DNA of 64,000 nucleotides, taken from NCBI GenBank assembly GCA_032622095.1, contig CP136065.1:248369474-248433473 (forward strand), in the 5' to 3' direction. How positions within the stretch are numbered: position 1 is the first letter of the stretch; the number at the start of each line of letters is the position of its first letter. The notes below the pieces were generated by a model. It worked only from the letters and a program-made list of their open reading frames with translations, had not been told where the DNA came from and did no database searches. A program made the translations under genes and the position numbers. Shown piece by piece: positions 60,341 through 64,000 of the stretch. This DNA is from Siphonodentalium dalli. Its lineage: Eukaryota; Mollusca; Scaphopoda; Gadilida; Siphonodentaliidae.

Positions 60341-61802
60341 AAGTTTATTATGACAGTATGACAATACACTACCCCGGACAAATGAAGCAATATCACACTT
60401 TATCTAACAGCCTAGCTATAACTAGTGAACATTAAGCTGACAAACAGACAATTTTCAGGGCCATTACCGGTATTTAATATTAAAGGGATACAAAATAAAG
60501 ATATTTCTAATTATCAGTAAGAATTATTCTCTAAGTGATACTTATTATTTCAAATAAATGATTGCGTATACTATAGTAGACCATATACCAACAGGAAAAT
60601 ATTAGTGAATACAATTATTGTGTTTCAAAATTCGTTTCGTTTCGTTTCTGCAGCCAAATTACAATCTTAACTTTTAGTTACCGTTACTTCGAAAAGAAGC
60701 GCCGATAATTCCTGGTGAGCGTGAGAAGGAACCCCAACCGGGAAGGTCTGGATTTATGACCTTGACCGAATAATTTGTGACGTCACATTCAATGTGATTG
60801 AGTGCGCTGTCATTTCAAGTTCAAAACATGACGAAAATGAGCGATTAAAACATACGAATTAGTCTATATAATAAAATAATTATATAATAGGATCTAGATG
60901 CAACATGGACCAGTGAATATGTCGTTACATGGATTATATATGCTACCGTAAGTCGCCGTAGATTTAGATTAAATGAACATTTTGCAGCGAAATTTGTGAT
61001 TGTTTCGTTGAGTCTATTTTTAGCACTCATTACAATGTTAAAAACTATCATACTATGGCAGCTAAATTATCGGAATTATTTAGGCCTATGGCAGTCTATC
61101 CAAATTGATGGCGTTTTATGCATACGATCTCAAACAATGGCATGGAATAAATAGTGGTGTTGGAGCAATGCTGAGGTGGCGGATTGATTGGGGGGGGGGG
61201 GGTGATATGATAAAACGGATAAATACTAAAAAAGGTAAATTCAAAATAATGAATAAATGATAAGTTATAGGTTTAGTTTATAGTATACCCCAGTCCACAG
61301 TGAACGCATCCTGGAACATTGAATTGTCAGTCGCGGTGATTAAGTGAATTGGCACAATCATTTAAATCAGAAATGCTAATTAAGATCCAAATGCTAAGAT
61401 AAAATAATCTAATAATATAAAATTTTGTCATTTTCTTTGATTATTTTCTTTTTTTAATCATGTTGTTTAAAAAAAATATATATATAATAATAAGGCCTTT
61501 GTTTACTGTAACCCACCAGCCCCTATTTATATTCAGATATCCACCCCTACTAATTGTATTCCCCCCCCCCCCCCCCCCACCCCGCTAAAAAATATTTTAA
61601 ATTGTACTCAGCTCAGCTCTAATTTCTTATCGCATTATTTTTATCTCTGTTAAATTAGGTGCCAAATCATTTCAAAATTTGCAGATTTCTTTCTCTTGAA
61701 TTACTAGTACATCTGTATACACCCTGATAGTTTAAGAACCCTTTTATTTTTGTATTTAATGTGCAATTGGTACTGATATTAAAAAACCTCCTTGGCTATG
61801 GG
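60341..61802. other. Non-coding, homopolymer runs
   Basis: A G-run at 61,191-61,202 and a C-run at 61,561-61,578. A 68-codon minus-strand frame (60,845-61,051) has no motif. No recognised gene. Confidence 0.5.
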
Positions 61803-62212
61803 GTAACTTGAGCTGAATAGGTCACTCTCACCGGTTTTCTGTGATAAAGTTACCCAGGTTCCTAATTTTGTGATAAAGTTACCCAGGTTGGTGAGAATTG
61901 TGATAAAGTAACCCAGGTTAAGCAAATCTCACAATATCAACTCGATTTAAAAGTGACAGAGGGAAATATTGTTCAGTTTTGGCAAGTAATAGCCCTTATC
62001 AAGCATAAATTAAGACATATTAGTATTGTAGTTCGTCATTTTGATCACAAAAATCAATAATTTGTTGCTAAACATGAACTATTATTAACCTTGGTAACTT
62101 TATCTCATTCTTCTCCAACCTGGGTAACTTAACTAACTTTATCACAATTTCAGGAACCTGGGTAACTTTATCACAGAAAACCGGTGAGAGTGACCTATTC
62201 AGCGTAACTTGA
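61803..62212. mobile_element. 392-bp element with inverted ends, subterminal repeats and 9-bp target duplication
   Basis: The element is 61,812-62,203, starting GCTGAATAGGTCACTCTCAC and ending GTGAGAGTGACCTATTCAGC, flanked by GTAACTTGA at 61,803-61,811 and 62,204-62,212. The ends stay inverted through TTTTCTGTGATAAAGTTACC. Each arm carries two or three copies of a GTGATAAAGTTACCCAGGTT module. No coding capacity. The 9-bp duplication and complex ends resemble foldback or Mutator-like non-autonomous elements. Confidence 0.92.
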
Positions 62213-63538
62213 TTGCAAAGCAAATAAAGAAGATACATGTAGTAGTTTTCAAGTTTTGGGGGTTATAATGCAGTATGTAAAAACTTAAAAGTTCCCACAC
62301 TATGTGAGTATGTGTGGCTATAAATAAGAATACATTCCATAACATTAGATTAAAAATGTTCATAGATTTGTAGGCAAGATTCAGCTAATGCCCATTGTTA
62401 TTCCCCTTCAAATGAATTGGGGTTGCCTGGGATGGCACATGCACCTGAAAATAAGCCTAGAACATCAACCAAACACATACATTATAGCATATTATTCTAG
62501 GTATTGGAAATTATCAATGAAGCCTAAATGAAGGCAAATTATTGTGTAATCCATTTGTTTCTTTCCTTATGTCCCTGTATGGCCCAGACACTGCTGATGT
62601 CTGGGATAAGCACACGCTGGGTATGTTCCTCAATAGATGGAGTATTCACCCCTGGTTAAGTGGTACTGCTAATTTGCTATGCTGCTGGTGGATCCTGATG
62701 AATTGATATGATGCTGGTAGCCTAGTGGTTGGGCAAACCGATGCTGTTAAAAAGTACTGGTATCTATACTAATACCAACCAATTCTGTTTCTTTGTTTGT
62801 CAATTAAATCAGAATATTTGCCATTGACATCATAATCAGATAATGATCAGATGTCTTAAAAGGGCACTAAGTATTCATGATTAAATTTAATTAAATATTA
62901 TAAATTAATTACATACATGTACCTAAAACAGTTGGACCCATGGAGCTGAAAATTGTTACATAGGTTTAAGTCTGCTGGTATCAGACGACTTACAGGGGAA
63001 ATAATAAACAATTTTAATTAAATAGTTAATCATATCCCTAAAATGATTGGACCATGGTCACTGAAAATATGTAGGACTACTTAACCACTAACCAGAGGTG
63101 AGATTGTAGTTATATTTTGTATATGATTGGTCTCAAGTTACCATATATCCTAGGTACTTTTCTGTGTATCAATTTACACTCAATTAGCCAAAGCTTGGTT
63201 AAGCAAAAATATAAAACGGTCCACAAAAAAAAAATACAAACCAGTCCCAGCTCAACAAAAATAGCCAATATGAGGTCTATCAGAATGTATGAAGAATTAA
63301 AGATGTAACTAAGATAAAGAAATTTTATAATGTTGATCAAGCTGGTACGTAATTTAAACGAGAGATAAAAGACTGTGACAAGAAATTTGAGCTTGGTGAT
63401 TAGTACATTGGGGGGGGGTGGGGGCAATTAAATTGGGGCAGAGGTCTAAATTAGTAGCGGTGCGTTACCAGAATCATTACTATTTGGTAGACATTTTACA
63501 GATGGTACTTAAACATTTTCATACTTTTTGTCTTAATC
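62213..63538. other. Non-coding, no recognised feature
   Basis: AT-rich. Overlapping frames on opposite strands at 63,110-63,427 are probably chance. A short G-run is at 63,411-63,424. Confidence 0.45.
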
Positions 63539-63542
63539 TTAA

Positions 63543-63959
63543 AGGTACTCAATCCGAGTCCCCATATCTGACAACAAGTTACAACTGAACAACATTTCTT
63601 CAAAATACGCTTTTGTTATCAGAATCGATCAATTACAACATAATAATGCTAACGGCTGTCAACTATGGTATAAAATTTCTCAAAATGTGTTATTTATCAA
63701 CATGTTGTTCAACAAAATTTGGCCATATTACCACTTGATTTTAGAGTTATCCATCTTCATCCACTGCTTCATCCGCAATTTTGTCCAAGACCGTTGGTTT
63801 GACGAATATTTTCTGGGCCACAAATAATTACACATTTCGAGAAATAACAAATTTCAAAAATCGATATCTGATCAACCTGAGCTTTGATGGGTGGGTTTCT
63901 CAACTCAATAAATCCCAAAGAAATAGTCATCTGGGAGCATTAATTCGGATTATGCATCT
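63543..63959 (+). mobile_element. TTAA-flanked MITE, copy 3
   Basis: TTAA at 63,539-63,542 and 63,960-63,963 brackets AGGTACTCAATCCGAG and AATTCGGATTATGCATCT. The interior shares CACTTGATTTTAGAGTTATC and GATTTGATGGGCGAG-like segments with copies at 24.5 and 34.2 kb. It is more diverged than those two. Confidence 0.8.
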
Positions 63960-64000
63960 TTAAAACAACAAATTTTACACTAAATTAAATACTGTTTGGA

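Noticed and set aside
1-64000. tRNA or rRNA genes
   Set aside because: I looked for tRNA B-box (GGTTCGA) contexts on both strands; the few hits (for example near 49,000 and 18,605) lack acceptor and anticodon stems. No rRNA core sequence was recognised.

Overview
The window looks like nuclear DNA of a marine invertebrate animal; I cannot resolve the phylum. It is AT-rich, almost without long reading frames, crowded with small inverted-repeat transposons, minisatellites and tandem duplications, and it holds broken LINE retrotransposons of the CR1/L2/Jockey type. Only one conventional cellular gene is clear: an animal GT31 (beta-1,3-galactosyltransferase-like) glycosyltransferase on the minus strand at 51.3-52.7 kb. 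A second candidate is a tiny two-exon gene for a secreted cysteine-rich (TIL-like) peptide near 7.1-7.6 kb.

Layout. 1-9.6 kb: direct repeats, a long hairpin, a four-copy array of mariner-like MITEs (5.3-5.95 kb) and the small secreted-peptide candidate. 9.66-10.61 kb: a frameshifted LINE ORF1. 14.15-17.30 kb: a nearly full LINE ORF2 (endonuclease plus reverse transcriptase), inactivated by a frameshift, a premature TAG and an endonuclease active-site change. 19.4-19.7 kb: a 44-bp tandem repeat. 20.66-44.29 kb: a direct tandem duplication of a roughly 9-kb non-coding unit. Comparing the two copies exposes several insertions as filled/empty site pairs: a 1.36-kb element with about 100-bp inverted ends and a 9-bp target duplication, a TA-flanked MITE, a TAA-flanked MITE and others. 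The whole duplicated block is itself flanked by a 9-bp direct repeat. 48.25-48.48 kb: a foldback element. 48.78-50.07 kb: four tandem copies, minus strand, of an RNA-like unit whose first ~45 nt match the 5' end of U2 snRNA while the rest is unrelated. 51.27-52.72 kb: the GT31 gene with a 9-unit minisatellite inside its coding sequence that shifts the frame. 53.7-56.0 kb: three foldback elements and a LINE 3' fragment. 56.3-56.9 kb: a GC-rich basic ORF, probably retroelement-derived. 57.6-60.34 kb: a 2.7-kb minisatellite of a 45-bp unit with higher-order structure. 61.81-62.20 kb: a second element with a 9-bp target duplication. 63.54-63.96 kb: a TTAA-flanked MITE also present twice in the duplicated block.

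The genes do not form a pathway. The main story is genome plasticity: several transposon families with different target duplications (TA, TAA, TTAA, 9 bp), repeated tandem amplification at unit sizes from 39 bp to 9 kb, and a minisatellite that has grown inside a glycosyltransferase exon. All repeat boundaries were read by eye; percentages and database matches are not claimed.
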